A DNA stretch of 60,000 nt, from assembly GCF_964355755.1 (NCBI RefSeq), contig NC_092672.1:8000001-8060000 (forward strand). The letters are read 5' to 3'. This DNA comes from Antedon mediterranea. Its lineage: Eukaryota > Echinodermata > Crinoidea > Comatulida > Antedonidae. Positions 13,681 through 27,110 of this stretch are shown piece by piece. The translations under genes were made by a program, and so were the position numbers. The notes under the pieces are model-generated. The model made no database searches, was not told the origin of the DNA, and saw only the letters and a list, made by a program, of their open reading frames with translations. Numbering within the stretch: position 1 is the first letter of the stretch; the number at the start of each line of letters is the position of its first letter.

Positions 13681-15842
13681 TAGCTAGGGTAATGTACCAA
13701 AATGAGAATGATAATTCAAAAGTCATGTTTTCGATTAAAAATACCTTGGAATAATTCTTTTAATGTTACAGATACGACCATTATTTATATTATTATTTGT
13801 AATAGTTAATATAGAGGGAAAAGTGTGGCTCTAAAAATGTCATGAGGAAGGGATGTCAACTAAACTAACTTTTTTCAACAGTACTGATGGGTATAAATCT
13901 CTACTGGGGTATTGTCGATCGTCCTACTTAAAAAATGTAGCCATAAAATTCCCCTCTAGAATACACTGTTGAGGTGATACAGGTGTCTGTAAATGGGTGA
14001 TGTTACTGCTTGTTCAGTAAGTTGTTGAGGTGTCCCATTATCTTCTACTACCTGTTTTCAAACTATAACCACTTTTATTAAAGAGTAATAGGATATTTGT
14101 ATTTGTCACTTCTGGATTTCAGATCAGTAAAATATAAAAGGATGAATAGAAAACAAGTAAACTAGATCACCCTGCAGGCATTAGCATAGTACAATGCACC
14201 CTCGCTAGATATTTCTATTTTGCACCTAATTTATGAAAAGAACAAGAAAGAATTCACTTTTATTGTCAAGTCAAGTGGGTATAATTGGATTGGTGGTTAA
14301 CCTCTCGTCTTACACCTCAAAACAATCAACAAGATCAATAACAACACTACAATAACATCCACAATCAATATCTAATTAAAGAATTAAAAATCAATACCTT
14401 TAAAATCAATAGATTAATAAATTCGTCAATCATGTAGGCCTACAGTATTATAGTCATAGTTTTATAATTCAATTAACTAAATAATCATATACTACAAATA
14501 CCTTTTTTTTTAAACGATTACCAATTGATCAATTATTAATATCCAATTAATTAATAAAAAATTAAGAAATAATTTAAGTAGGCCTATAAAAATTGTTAAT
14601 TTGTAATTATTAAATTAAATTAATCAATTGTGCCTACAAAATATATTTCACAAATTATTTGGTGAACAATAACAATAGAGCATATAATTAATTATAAACA
14701 TAAAATTCAATATCATTTTAAATTTATATGTAAAATATAAGAAAAATTGAAATATTAATAAACTAAATATTTTTCAAATAATGCAAAATATAAATTAATT
14801 AAATAATATAAAAAACAATTCTACCCCACATTTGAGTATTGGTTTAGGTCAAAGTTCACTGTCCTCATTTTCCACCAACTTAATACCTTCTTCAAAATAA
14901 TTTCAAAATAACTTTTTACCTGTGTATAGTCTATCAACATGGCTTCCTTTATCCTTTTCTCTTTCAGTTTTAACACTATTTATGTTAATTAACCCAGATA
15001 GGTCAGACACTTTACTTTAATGTTTAACTTTAAGTTGTTCACCTCTATATCACTTTATAGGCGTTTCGACTTCTGCCAGTCAACACCCAAGCTGTTTCAT
15101 GATTCATTATCAACTGTTTTCATTTTTTAAAGAAGTTGAATTATGAAAAGAACATAGGATGTATGAAACAAATATAGATCCATCACACTTCTAAATTCTT
15201 AATTAAATTTATGATGTTTTCTTTTCAACCGATTCTCTGTACTACATATTACATTATCTGTCCAGTATCATGGTGAGTTATTTAATACAGCATCACATAG
15301 GTATCACATGTGATGCCTGTATTATGTTAAGTTTAGGCTTATGGTCTATGATACAGTCATCACATTGATGCAAATGTGCAACTGTAAGTACCCAAGAATT
15401 TGCCTATGATATTGGAAAAACTATAGATACAGTAGGCCTACCGAAAAACCTTTTCTCTATTTTTGAAACACTTAGTTATTAACTTATTACTATGTAGCAG
15501 CAACTGTGTTCAAATTGATAATTCTGTAATTCATTTTTAGTAGGCCTATAATTTTATAAATAAAATTGTACTATTAAGGCTGTCAGCAAATTATATATAA
15601 TACAACATACAGTAGTATTAAATTTAATCAATTACTATTCTTTGTGAAATTTAAATGACCATGTTGGGTTTTAAATAATAATCGTACATAACATTCTTAT
15701 TATTGATATACAAATCCAAAGGCAAATTACTGAAAAAATGACAATGCTGTGGGGATCAGTGGCTGGATCTCAATGGAGATACAAAAAAAAAACAAAACCG
15801 AAAAGCTAAATCAAAACGATAAGTAAAACAGCCAGAAAAGTA

Positions 15843-15878
15843 AGCAGAGCTTTCGGGCAACACTAGCCCTTTATCAAA
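15843..15878 (-). ncRNA. Degenerate hammerhead-ribozyme-like motif, probable retroelement remnant
   Basis: On the minus strand the order is TTGATAA, then a GGGC/GCCC stem with a 7-base loop, then GAAA, then a short AGC-TCT-GCT hairpin. This matches the layout of a hammerhead core (CUGAUGA, stem II, GAAA, short stem III), with two changes in the first box. Small hammerheads with a very short stem III are known in Penelope-like retroelements. Stem I does not pair convincingly, so activity is unlikely. The adjacent T-rich minus-strand sequence (15760-15840) may belong to the same element. Confidence 0.35.
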
Positions 15879-18800
15879 TTAATATTGATATACATTACAT
15901 ATATACAACCTTTCCACTGTGCAAGTGGTTAGCCTGTTATAATAAAGAAGACAAAGAAAGACATAACTGTAAACTGCATTTTGATATTATCCAGCAGACT
16001 ACTGAAAACGTGTGATGAAAAGACGATTAACAATAGGCATGCGAGCTGGTTAATTATAAACAAATTCAATATGAATAGGGCTGGATGACGTTGGCCTGAA
16101 ACCATTGATACGTGTTGGTAATTGACTAAATGGCAACATCTCTTCAAAGTTTATAAAAGCACCCTTTAACTGAATGGGTAGCGAAGCGGAAAATTAAAAT
16201 TGAGTGATGAAACAAAATAGCAAAGAGACTATTGCACTATATATTCAATAGTGTTATTAGTCTATAAATAAAATGCATTTTTGAGGTATTCTGGAAACCG
16301 CAACAGGTGAAAACATTTATAAAAGAGTTTTGTTTGTTTTTTTTATCGTTTTTCTTGCAAAATGGCTAAAATAAATTAATTTGAAAAAGTTGCAAAAAGA
16401 AAACCTAAACAAATATTAGCAGCATTTTTGGTTGTAACATTTAAAAATTTAAATGAAACCATTGCAATTTATTAAATTTTACTTATTAATAATTTATTAA
16501 CTTTATATGTATATTTAATATATTTTTCTTAAGCTACTCCAAAAGATCATTTTTCTTTTTTTATATGTTGTATACAATTGTATGTTATTGTATTGGTGTT
16601 ATGATGGTCAAATAAATAAAACACAATATTGATCAAATAGGAGTCTACTACATAAATATTAATGTAAAGTGCATGAAACTAAACAAATTGAAAGATATTG
16701 AAAATATTGAGTGCAAAAATAAAGAACAATTGGATGCTCCTCCCATTTTATCTTACAGTCTGTCAATCACTGACAGAAAGAAAATAGCATAAATTCTCAT
16801 GATTGTCGTTCGTTGTTATGTTTGATTTATTTTCTTAAGCATCATTCCGTCATTCCGTTTTGATTGTTTACTATGATTAACGAGCAGGCTAAGTGGTCAC
16901 TTTAAGTGCATCTTTATCTTGTTTGATTGATTGACAAGAGTTAATAATCATTGAGGTATCGCAAGCACTAAAAAAATGGGACTATTAGCGCGATATCATT
17001 CAAGATTATTTGAGAGAGCACTCAAGATGTACATCGTACACTTCATATTATCTCAATAGAAGGGGGATGGATATAGCTATTATTTAGCTATTACTTGCAG
17101 TGGGTATCACTTACCAAGTAGGTTCTCTCAGAGCAAGGCTTGTCTTTCTTTATATTGATTTTCTGGTTGATTTCATCTCAAGTGCTTTTATCATCAATGA
17201 TGAAACTGTTATAGATTTTTCTCTTCTAACGTATTGTACTCATATTTTCTTTTGTAATGTAAATGACCAATGATATAATGTGCAGAATGATGGACGGCAA
17301 TAATAGGAGATAGCCATTGGTCAATTGTCCCCCATATTGATGTAAAGTATATTCTTACGTTGATTTGGTCATTAGGTGGATTTGACTCGTTTGTCATGTT
17401 TGAGTTGATGGATTTAAAATATATTTCTGTCATAATTCTAATTGAAAAATTACTCTGTAATTATTGTTTCTATTTAAGCCAAATATCTTAAACAAAATAA
17501 GCCAAGCCAAATAAGACATCATTAATTATTGTTCAATTATTATATATTTTACATGTATCTTTGTTAACCAGTACATTTGGATTATCATTATTCATACTAT
17601 AGCTTTGATTGGACAGGATTTCAGAACTAATTTCAAGTATTGTCCTGTTAGAAGAGGATTAAACAAAACTTACTGAATGCCTTAACAATGGTATGTGTTT
17701 GATGTTTATTGATATCATTTTCAAGATGTTTTATAAATGAATTAAAATTGAAGTTATAATTTAAAACAAGTAATTATAGTCATTTATCATTGTTTTATTA
17801 TATTTCCTTTCAAACAGGCATATATTGACAAATTATATTAACAAATTAAAAGATTTTTTTTTATATTTTTATTATTAAATGAATGTATTTAATAAATGTT
17901 ATTCATTTATATTATTGTTACTAGTTACTTTTCTGTGAATAAGTTCAAAGATTTTTTAGAAAACAATTTTTTTTTTCTTATATCAATTTGTTTTTTCGTG
18001 ACACCTAAATTTAAATTCAAAGATTTCTAACAAAAGAAAAAATATATTGTTTCAAAAACTCTTTATAGATTGAATTATATCTTCATAAAATTTAATTCAT
18101 ACATTTAACTTTTCAGCTAATTTATATTTTTAAAGGTATTTTAGATGGTAAACAAAAGGATTCAAAACAAACTACTTCTATGATTTATTTGCTTCATGAT
18201 CGCTTTTCTATTAATTTCTATTTTTTCGTACTTTTATTCACTTGCAAATCTTTACTCTTTTGTATAGGACTAATATTAACAAAAGATTTTGTCTAACTCT
18301 GTCATTTGTCTTGAGTTCCTGAGGACGCAAGTCAGTTTAATACACTTAATCAGGATGAATGAAAGAAAAAAAACATGAAACATAAAAGAATTTAACTAAG
18401 CATTTACTTCATTCAGTCTCTATTCAAATTGCTTATGCTGATTGAAAAGCTTATAAAATAAACTTAACATTCTATTAAAGATGAAGAAATATAGGCCAAT
18501 GCCAAACCTTAGCAATCATCAGTTTACATTATGTTGTTTTGTTGGCTTTATCCTTTGTTATTTGATAGATTCTATTCCTAATAAAAAATAAGTTTTAAAA
18601 TGCATGATAACATCTTGTAAAAATAAAAACAAGGTTACTTTAAATGAATTTAAATTTTGAAAGTTTTCCTATTTTTTGTTTGTTCACAAGATGGAAATAT
18701 TTTCATATCATAAACCTTGTCAAAACATCAATTTGGTGAATCAAGTTTTGTATCCTTTTTTATTGTTATTGATTGGGAAATAAGTCATTTTCAAAAAATG

Positions 18801-20599
18801 TTAAAACTTGTATCTGCGTCAGAATCCAGTAGCATCAAAATAACATCACATAAGTTGCAGCGTTGAATTTTTCAACGACGTGAAATTGAACAGTTGCGCT
18901 GTCGTTTCGTTTTCTAGGTCATATTAAAAGGCCTAAGCTCCTTCAGTAGAGACATTGCCATAGACATATGTAGGAAATTGTTAGTTCTTGTCTATGCTAA
19001 TTGATTACCTTACTCTAACATCAATGGTAATAGTATTTAAACAGGTATTTAACCATCTTGTTTCTCATGTTTTTTTTTTACGACACCTGGTTCAAACATT
19101 GCAAACTGTCATTCCTATGCTTTCATACAATGTAATTGAATAATTGTTTCTTTTCATGTTATATATTTGATTTGATTAAATACTTTTTAAATAATCTATA
19201 AATAATAATGACATTGAAATAACATCTAAACTAATTGATACACAGGGGTTTTCTCTAAACAGTGATTCTTTATTGTGATATATCATATTGGAATCAACAA
19301 CATACAATAGTTTAACTTTTTAATTTTATTTTAATTATTAAAAAGATCATTAAAGTCACATTTTTGCACTCTTTATTTCAATCAAGGGATTCAAATTTCA
19401 AAGAAATTGTGTTAATTATTAATAAAAGTATACAAATAATAACATTATTAAACAATAATTCCTTTTGAATTATGTTAAAATTTTTTTTTTTTTGTAAATT
19501 TATTGTTTGATTTTTTTATTTCTATTTAAACAATTTATTTGTTTGTTTTTTAAAATGACATAAACAAGCAATCACCTCCTTTAGGATGGCACACGTAATT
19601 CTTTATGGACAATTTCTATCGTAAATCACCAACTTCTTCTGATTTTAAAAAATGTGACATTTTATGAGTCAGACAATAAATAATGAATTGATAACAGAAA
19701 TGTAGGATAGGCAACTAGAAATTGTTAACAAATGCAAATCAATCATAAATGTAAATCCATAAATACTGAATTTAATTAATAGTTCTATAACAATTTGAAA
19801 ATAGAACACATTTTATATCATGTTTGATTTCATAAATTCCACATTATTCATATAATGTAATAATATGGATAATAATTATAAATTTAAATGTGTTAATGTG
19901 TCATTAATATTTGTATTATTGACATTAACATTGACATGATTTATTTTTCTTAATCAGTTATTACTTAGATTTGATGCTGCGTTAGGGTTGGTTGGTTGGG
20001 ATTCTTACATAGGAGCTCTTTTTGCACAAAAATGGAACATGCCACTTCTTTCACCATCCCCCAACCAACAAACGTGTCCTGAGATAGGTCAATTAGGTCT
20101 ATTGCTATCAGTAGGCCTACCTCTTCTGGGAAAAGAGAGAAGGGGATATGAACCCTCCTGGAGACAAACACAAGTGATTTACCTACCACAATAAACGGTT
20201 ACTACCTTATTTAGCAGCATATGAAAGAATTGCGTTTCTAAATTGTGCTGAAATTTGGCACCAATTGCATTGGTCTATTATTGATGTTTGTATCGTATCA
20301 CTTTTAAGCTTTTGATAAATAAAGTATCTTTCCAACTTTTAATATTTTTTGTCTTTTTTTTTTCAATAAGCATATCTAATCATTTATGTAATTTGTGTCT
20401 TTTTTCAGCTATTATTAAATTATTATTTTACAGTCGCTATTCCCATAATTTTCTAGATAACATTGGATGTCTTCCAAAATATTTTCATCCTCATCTTAAC
20501 AAAACACAAATCTTAAATGTGGAATGCCTCAGGTTAGAAATACATAAATCACTTTAGGATGGTATTCTCATCAAATTGTTATTCCAGTTATGAATTAGC

Positions 20600-20840
20600 T
20601 CAACAAGGAAGATACTTTCCATGACTTATGTCCACCACTATGCATGTTACCTATCTACCCACCTGCTTTAGGCCATCTCCTAGGCTCCCAAGCACATCAT
20701 ATTTGTATAGTTATGAGCTAAGAGGAGCGATTAAGATCCCCGTCGGGACTTTATGTGGGGGTCTTCAGAAGATAAGTTCCGGCACCTTAAGAACAGCTGT
20801 TATCTACTGCATACTTGTTAATCCTGTACAATAAACCAGA
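20600..20840. other. Complex block, possible retroelement remnant
   Basis: Less AT-rich, with an imperfect stem AAGATCCCC...GGGGGTCTT (20730-20766) and AATAAA near the right edge (20831). A short open frame (20628-20834) has no recognised homology. It could be the 3' end of an old retroelement; this is a guess from composition and layout. Confidence 0.25.
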
Positions 20841-21639
20841 ATCCAATACTAAGTATTTCTGACTTATCATGGTTAAAAACAGACATATTCAGGTATCATG
20901 AATATATCACCAGGATGAGCGGCAATCACGGAACAATCTTGCGTTTCATCGCCACCGTAAACTAACCAAATGTTTGTAATCGTGATAAGTCGGTAATTTA
21001 TGATCTTTACATCCTCGTATTAATTTGTCGTTTTATCATTCATTTCGAATCTAACACTTTTCTGGATTTATATAATGTTACATACCATTGTAGATATGTT
21101 CATGAACATCTTAAACATATCCATAAAGTAATTAATATTATGAAAACAAAATACATAAGGGAACTAGTGTTTTAAGTCATTAATTATAAATTATCTTATT
21201 GCCATGTTGTAATATCTTAACCAGTCTATGGAGGCTCTTCTGAACTAATTTTTGCCAATTATCAAAGTTTGTTATTCTACATAAATTCTTTAGAGAATAA
21301 AACCAGGCAACTAAAAGCAAAACATTAGTAGAAAAACTTCCAAAACAGTATAATTCAATCGTAAAGTTGTTACTAAAATTTTAAAAATTAGTTCAAGCAT
21401 TTATAAAGCGTTTTAGTTGGTAGTTAAGTAATAGTAGTAACACCATTTCTATAATTATGTTTTTATTATCTCATAATCATGATTTTTTAGAAAAGTTATT
21501 GCTAATATTATTTCTTTCAATATTGAATCATTTTGAATATTAACTGTCACATTCTTTGCTTCAAAATCGGTTTACATATTCTGATGATAATTAGTTGTGA
21601 ACTAAACAAGAATAAGGATTCAGCAAAGTTACACAACAC

Positions 21640-22190
21640 ATGACCTGAATTATGAATACTGATTGGCTAAAAGTATGTTACTCGTTGACAACTGAGGTGC
21701 TGACAGCCATTTTGTTTTTCACCAACTCTCCCATGAGATGTTCAACTTCATCAAGAAGACTACTTCTCCCAATTGCCCGTTTATCTCCTTCGTACTCTAG
21801 TTATGGTACGCTCGTCAGGAGAATAGTTCCTATCAACTAGAAGTGGCGAAGACTCCCGCGGGGTATTAAACCATTTCACGACATCCTGTTTAGCTGAGCT
21901 TGTGTAGCACTGACTAGAAATCGCTCTCCCTTGTACACCACTCACAGATGCTACATAGATGATATGCATTGTGTCACTTTACGGGTAATTCGGAGTGAAG
22001 TTTCTATTACCCTGTTCAACCACGGAACGTCACAACTAAAAGAAATCACTCCCCTTGCGTTCAGGAAGTTTCATATCCTATGCAGTCAGGGACATAAACT
22101 AACAAGTAGTGTAGGGATTACACAAATTCTTGACATCTCATTAAGTCAATCAAACTGGTCTTGTTTAACGACTGGAAATTACTTGTAAAA
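21640..22190. other. Higher-complexity non-coding island
   Basis: About 550 bp without homopolymer runs, with a GC content well above the neighbours and short frames open on both strands, none recognisable. It is a candidate conserved regulatory element. Confidence 0.35.
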
Positions 22191-23854
22191 TTTATAAATA
22201 TTCTGCATTCTTTAACAGTCTAAAAACTAATTTGCATACTGATTCAGTTACTGTACTATAACTAGAAGTCCAGTAAAAACATCTAATTATAGCCATTAAT
22301 AACTTTAATTCCATTCTAAAACGTGTCTATATATTAATATATCTATCATCATTTATATGTTGATTAATCAATAAGAGCCTGTCTTTAAAAGTATAAAATT
22401 TATTTCATTTTCAAAATCAATTTTAATATGTTGTGGCAAAATATAGGTCAGATCTAAAATAAAAATTCACTTTATTTTACTATCTGTCAAGCAATATGTT
22501 GCATAACCTTGGCTCTAAGGTTCTTTTTTTTTTCTAAAATACAATTTTCGGCTAAATGATAAATATCTAAGCTGTCATGTCCTCATCAACCCATAAAATT
22601 TACTTGCTTTTTATGAATATAAAAAAAAACCATTTTGTTTTAGCAAAGCTCTGAAGAAATTTTACATCCAAGTGAAACCTTTAAGATACTTCGGTTGTTG
22701 CCAGTAAAATGAATGTCTAACATTCTAATCCCAAGCGTTTCAGAAACCGATAAAGTTGAGTAAAACACTCATCCAAAATAAACATAGCCAAATTCTTAAG
22801 AGAAATCAAAACAATCATAATCATTTCAATTGAAAGCTTATAAAAGTAAAATCAAATCAAATTAACTTCTAATTCAAATAAATATAACCTAATTTCTTAC
22901 TATCAATCTATTTAAAATTGTAAAGTTAACTTCTTATTTATGTATTTGAATGTCTAATAGCTGCAAAAAAAACACAAGAGCATTTGCCGACTGTCATGGG
23001 ATACCTTATCAGAAGAGGCAGAGATGTTACAATTCTGACCAATCAAATCATAGTTTCTATTGGAAGATGTGTGATGAGAAGTAACTTTTTTCTTCCTGAA
23101 ACCAAATGTTAATAATTTTTGGAAATTAAAAATGTCTGCTACACTGTACTGATCAATTATGATATAACATCGGCGACCCTATTTCTAATTTAGTCAAACA
23201 ATTTGGGATTTCGTCAATTTCCTTTTGTCCCGCCACCCAAAGAACTAATTGTGGCCTGGTCAAATAAAAATAATGTTTTCTTCCTCACAAAACTGGGTTG
23301 AAATTAGGAGGAAAAAATGAATAAAGAACATACTTCCCACTTCTGCAATCTTATATCCATTCCTTACAAGATGTGTTATGATTTTCTTTATTACTTCGGA
23401 AACTGTTATTAACATAAGTCTGCCAAAATGGATTTTTTTTCATTGAATGAAAATTACTATTTGCAGTATACTTTGAATTTCTCTGTACGTATAAAACTTT
23501 TGTTTTGTTTGTATTCCAGACTAGACTACAATGTAATGTGCAAAGTTAATGTTCGCATTAAACCACTGGTGGCGCATGGACTGAAGAAATCTATAGTTTT
23601 CAAGTCAATATCATATTTATTCAAACCAAATGAATCTATTTGAACAATTACCAGGATGTTATTCTTGTTGTAGAAATAAAAAATCCACCCCCTAATCAAC
23701 AGGAAGGCTAAGCTTGGCACAATTGTTTTCTGCAAATGGTAATGATTTGCATACAGTATGAATACAATATTAATGTAAAAAAACACAAATATAGAAAAAC
23801 ATAAAAGCCTATTACTAGTTGTAAACAAACATGGTATTAAAATTTAATAACATT

Positions 23855-23917
23855 TTAATGAACCTCATTCACATACCCTAAACATCTTAATGAACCCCAT
23901 TCACATACCCTAAACAT
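23855..23917. repeat. 32-bp tandem duplication
   Basis: TTAATGAACCTCATTCACAT continuing ACCCTAAACATC occurs twice in succession (from 23855 and 23887) with a single T/C difference in the compared part. Confidence 0.85.
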
Positions 23918-24903
23918 GTGTTAATTTTATGTTTTAGTTTTTGTATGTCATATTTCTGAAATAAAATGAATATGAATTATGAATGGAAAATTATAAAATT
24001 AAATTAATAATTATACAAATAAATGAATATATTGATGATTTATAATTAAAAAAAATATGATAATAATTGCATCTTCTGTTTTTGATTTTGAGGGAAGCAG
24101 GGGACTTCCGGACCTCATGTTTGTAACAAAGTCATTTTCAAAGTTATCGGAGAACTTAATTGCCATATTGATGATGCATTTGTTAATTTATTGAATCAAC
24201 AGTGAAACAGACCTGTTATAGTCTCCATAAGGGAGGTTAATCAAATGCTATTGCTCCCCCTGCTGTGACATTTGGTCAACGTATGTGAAATGATACTGAA
24301 TACAGACATGTCGTCAACTGAAGACGATGCTTAACTCGTTGAATCCACTTCTCTGATTCACAGTTGGTAGTAATCTGATGTGGAGACCAGATTCGTGGGA
24401 CAAAACAAACATGATGACGAAACATTACGATTAAAATAACACCAACGTTTTTTTGGTTACACTTGGGTTCCAACTGATCATGTCTATAAATAGATTATTT
24501 GTAAAAAGAAAATTGAATTCTAGGTAAAAGTTGTTTTCTTAGATGAGTAACTAATACTGGTTTCAATTTATTCCAAACCTCAGACATAAACAATACATCT
24601 TGAAACTCACCTATTTAACAGCTAATTTACGAAGGTAATTATAAAAAAATAAAAATATAAAATGCTTTAAATAAGGTCATTGGACGGTTTAAATATAGTT
24701 ATACAATAATAACGAAAATATATAAATTTATTTTATCTATTATTATTTAGCAGCTTCTACCACAATTGAAGACATCAAGAGAGACTTATATTTTTTATGA
24801 AAAGCTCACAATAGTTTAAATAAAATGTTGAAATTTTAGCTTGAGCCTTTATTTATCTATTTTGCCACTCTGCCTTTGTATCAAAGTACTTTTGTGCATG
24901 CCT

Positions 24904-25042
24904 TAAGTCCTGTCTACACTATAAAACCTTATGTGAAAAACAATGTGATGTGCCCATTTACGAACATGATGTCATATCACTACCATATTTAAGTATAATA
25001 CTACCTTATTTGGCACATCATACTTTTTTTGTTCAACAGGTA
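24904..25042. mobile_element. TCTACACTATC-family foldback MITE, copy 2 (decayed)
   Basis: The left end AAGTCCTGTCTACACTAT and the inner words AATGTGATGTGCCCAT, ACATGATGTCATATCAC and GGCACATCAT match copy 1. The middle carries a small insertion (AAGTATAATACTACC) and the right inverted end has drifted beyond clear recognition. Confidence 0.75.
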
Positions 25043-26375
25043 GATTATTAATTCATAATATATTTTACTTTATATAGAATATTTTACATTTATAAATGTA
25101 TATGAATGATTTCTATCAATTCCATATTTTTCTACAAATTAAAAAAACAATTTTTGACATATCTTCAACTTTTCAAAAAGTGACAATGAATTTAAAAGTG
25201 AAAGTTCCATAAGACACGCTTGTTGATTATAATTCTTGAACATTTCCAAATGCGACATGACTCGCTGGAGGAAGAGAAGACAAAATGAGTAAATCAGGAG
25301 AGTCACAAAAGACCTGAAAAGATTACCGGTTTTTTCCTTATGCTTCAAACATATGAAGGTGTTAGAAATTCAAAAACAAATTTGACATCTAATGATCGAG
25401 AAATTATCCCGAAATAGTAACAAAGATTGTACACGTCCTTCTTAGGCGACGTTAATTAAATTATGTTGCATCGTTTAATGGAAAAACAGATTGAATGGAT
25501 TTAAAATAATAGGGTGTATATAAAAAGATAAAAATACAATTAAAAGACTACACATGTTTAGTAAGTTATTGTTTTAGTTCGGTGTTTATTTTGTAGGTCA
25601 CTTTGTTGTTCAATCAAATATCTAACAACAAAATACAATTTGCAAATAATAAATTTAAAAAATTAAGTAAATACCACAACCAATGACTTAATAATATTTA
25701 TAAAGCTGCTAATATAGTTATGAATTATTTTCCACATTTAAGAAATTAGATTTATTTTATATTAGGTATACATATTTACAATGTCATTTTATTTTATACA
25801 ATAAAAACTAAATTCAAATTGATACAAATATGTGTACAGTATTATGTAAAACTTTCAAAAGTATGACTTCATAAAAGCTATGATATCATCTCTAATTGAT
25901 AAATTCATTATCCAATTTTATTTTAATTAAATTTAATCAAAAAACACTGTTCCTCTTCCTTCCTTAATTAACATAAACTAATAATTCAAATTTTTAATTT
26001 CCTAATAGTGGTATTTACATAATCAGGTTTTATAATCTCAAAAAGAAAATTGTTTTGACCTAAAAATAGTTTTTTTTTAATTTTTCAATTTAGCCTATAT
26101 CTATACTATATTGTTTTATCTAACCCTCTTACTCTTGACAATCATTTTATTGATTTAATCTTTATTTATAAGTTAATGTTATGCTTTCATGTAAAAGTTG
26201 ATAACATTAATATTTATAAATGGAAAAACCAAATAAAAAAAGATTTAAAAGAAAAAAATATAGACTCAGCTCAATAACAAACTATCCTGACGAAACAGAA
26301 AAATATGGAAAGAAATCACGGAAAGCGTAATGTTGGAATGACAAAAAACGTTTCAATCGAGAGACATGGACTCAT

Positions 26376-26401
26376 TTATTATTATTATTATTATTATTAT
26401 T
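26376..26401. repeat. (TTA)n microsatellite
   Basis: About nine uninterrupted TTA triplets. Probably length-polymorphic; no further meaning is visible. Confidence 0.9.
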
Positions 26402-26779
26402 CATATTATGAAATATAGATATTTTTAAATTGGGTCTTTATACTATGGTATTTCAATTTGGTAAAAATGTGTAAATTGTTTCAATACAATGTTATTTTGA
26501 TGAGGAGGTATGTATGTAGACATATTGTCTTGTGGCAGATATTGAAGGGAGATACCTCCAACCTTACCGATTGATTTATATTCATAGAAATTGAAATTGC
26601 AAAGAGCAGACCTAACTAACATGTAACTTATTAATGGCTTTAATCTTCACCACCCCATCACCTCAATGTCTTTACCAACTGTATCCAGTCATGAACTCAT
26701 AAATATGCATGTACAAGGTCAGAAGAGTACAAGTAACTTCAACCCCATTCCAAATAGATCAGGGTGTTTTACTAGACAA

Positions 26780-27110
26780 AAAATCAACACCTCCCCTTTC
26801 CTATAATACCTTTTTGAAAGGAATCCTAATTAGGATAAAGCTTAAAGACGGGAAGTGGCCGATTTTTAAGCATTGTTAGGATTTCCTTCTTAAGGATTGG
26901 ATCTGAGGGGGAAGTCTTCAATAAGGACAACCTTGTCCACGGGCGCTGAAACATAATGGGCCTAGCGGAGCGTATGGATTAGTTTCCTCCTCGTTGCTTG
27001 TTCGTTTACCCCCTTTAAAAGATAAGAAAACCCTGTCATCAGTCAGCGTCAATTCAACTAAAGACAAATTGTGAACTTGTATTCAATATTACCACAACTG
27101 AAACGTTATT
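26780..27110. other. Higher-complexity non-coding island
   Basis: Contains the least AT-rich sequence within several kilobases (around 26850-27000, for example CACGGGCGCTGAAAC). No open frame. Candidate conserved non-coding element. Confidence 0.35.

Larger units (their letters stand above)
12231..20599. other. AT-rich non-coding DNA with scattered repeats
   Basis: Apart from the foldback copy at 13.5 kb and the hammerhead-like motif at 15.8 kb, I see only A/T-rich sequence, poly(A/T) runs (near 12380 and 19480) and the palindromic word GTAGGCCTAC or near variants (around 14432, 14577, 15432, 15540 and 20110). Confidence 0.65.
22191..26779. other. AT-rich non-coding DNA
   Basis: Contains the 32-bp duplication (23.9 kb), a decayed foldback copy (24.9 kb) and a TTA microsatellite (26.4 kb). 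No coding signal. Confidence 0.65.

Noticed and set aside
20600-20840. 3' end of a specific LINE family
   Set aside because: Composition and a poly(A)-signal-like word suggest a retroelement, but no family-specific motif could be recognised.
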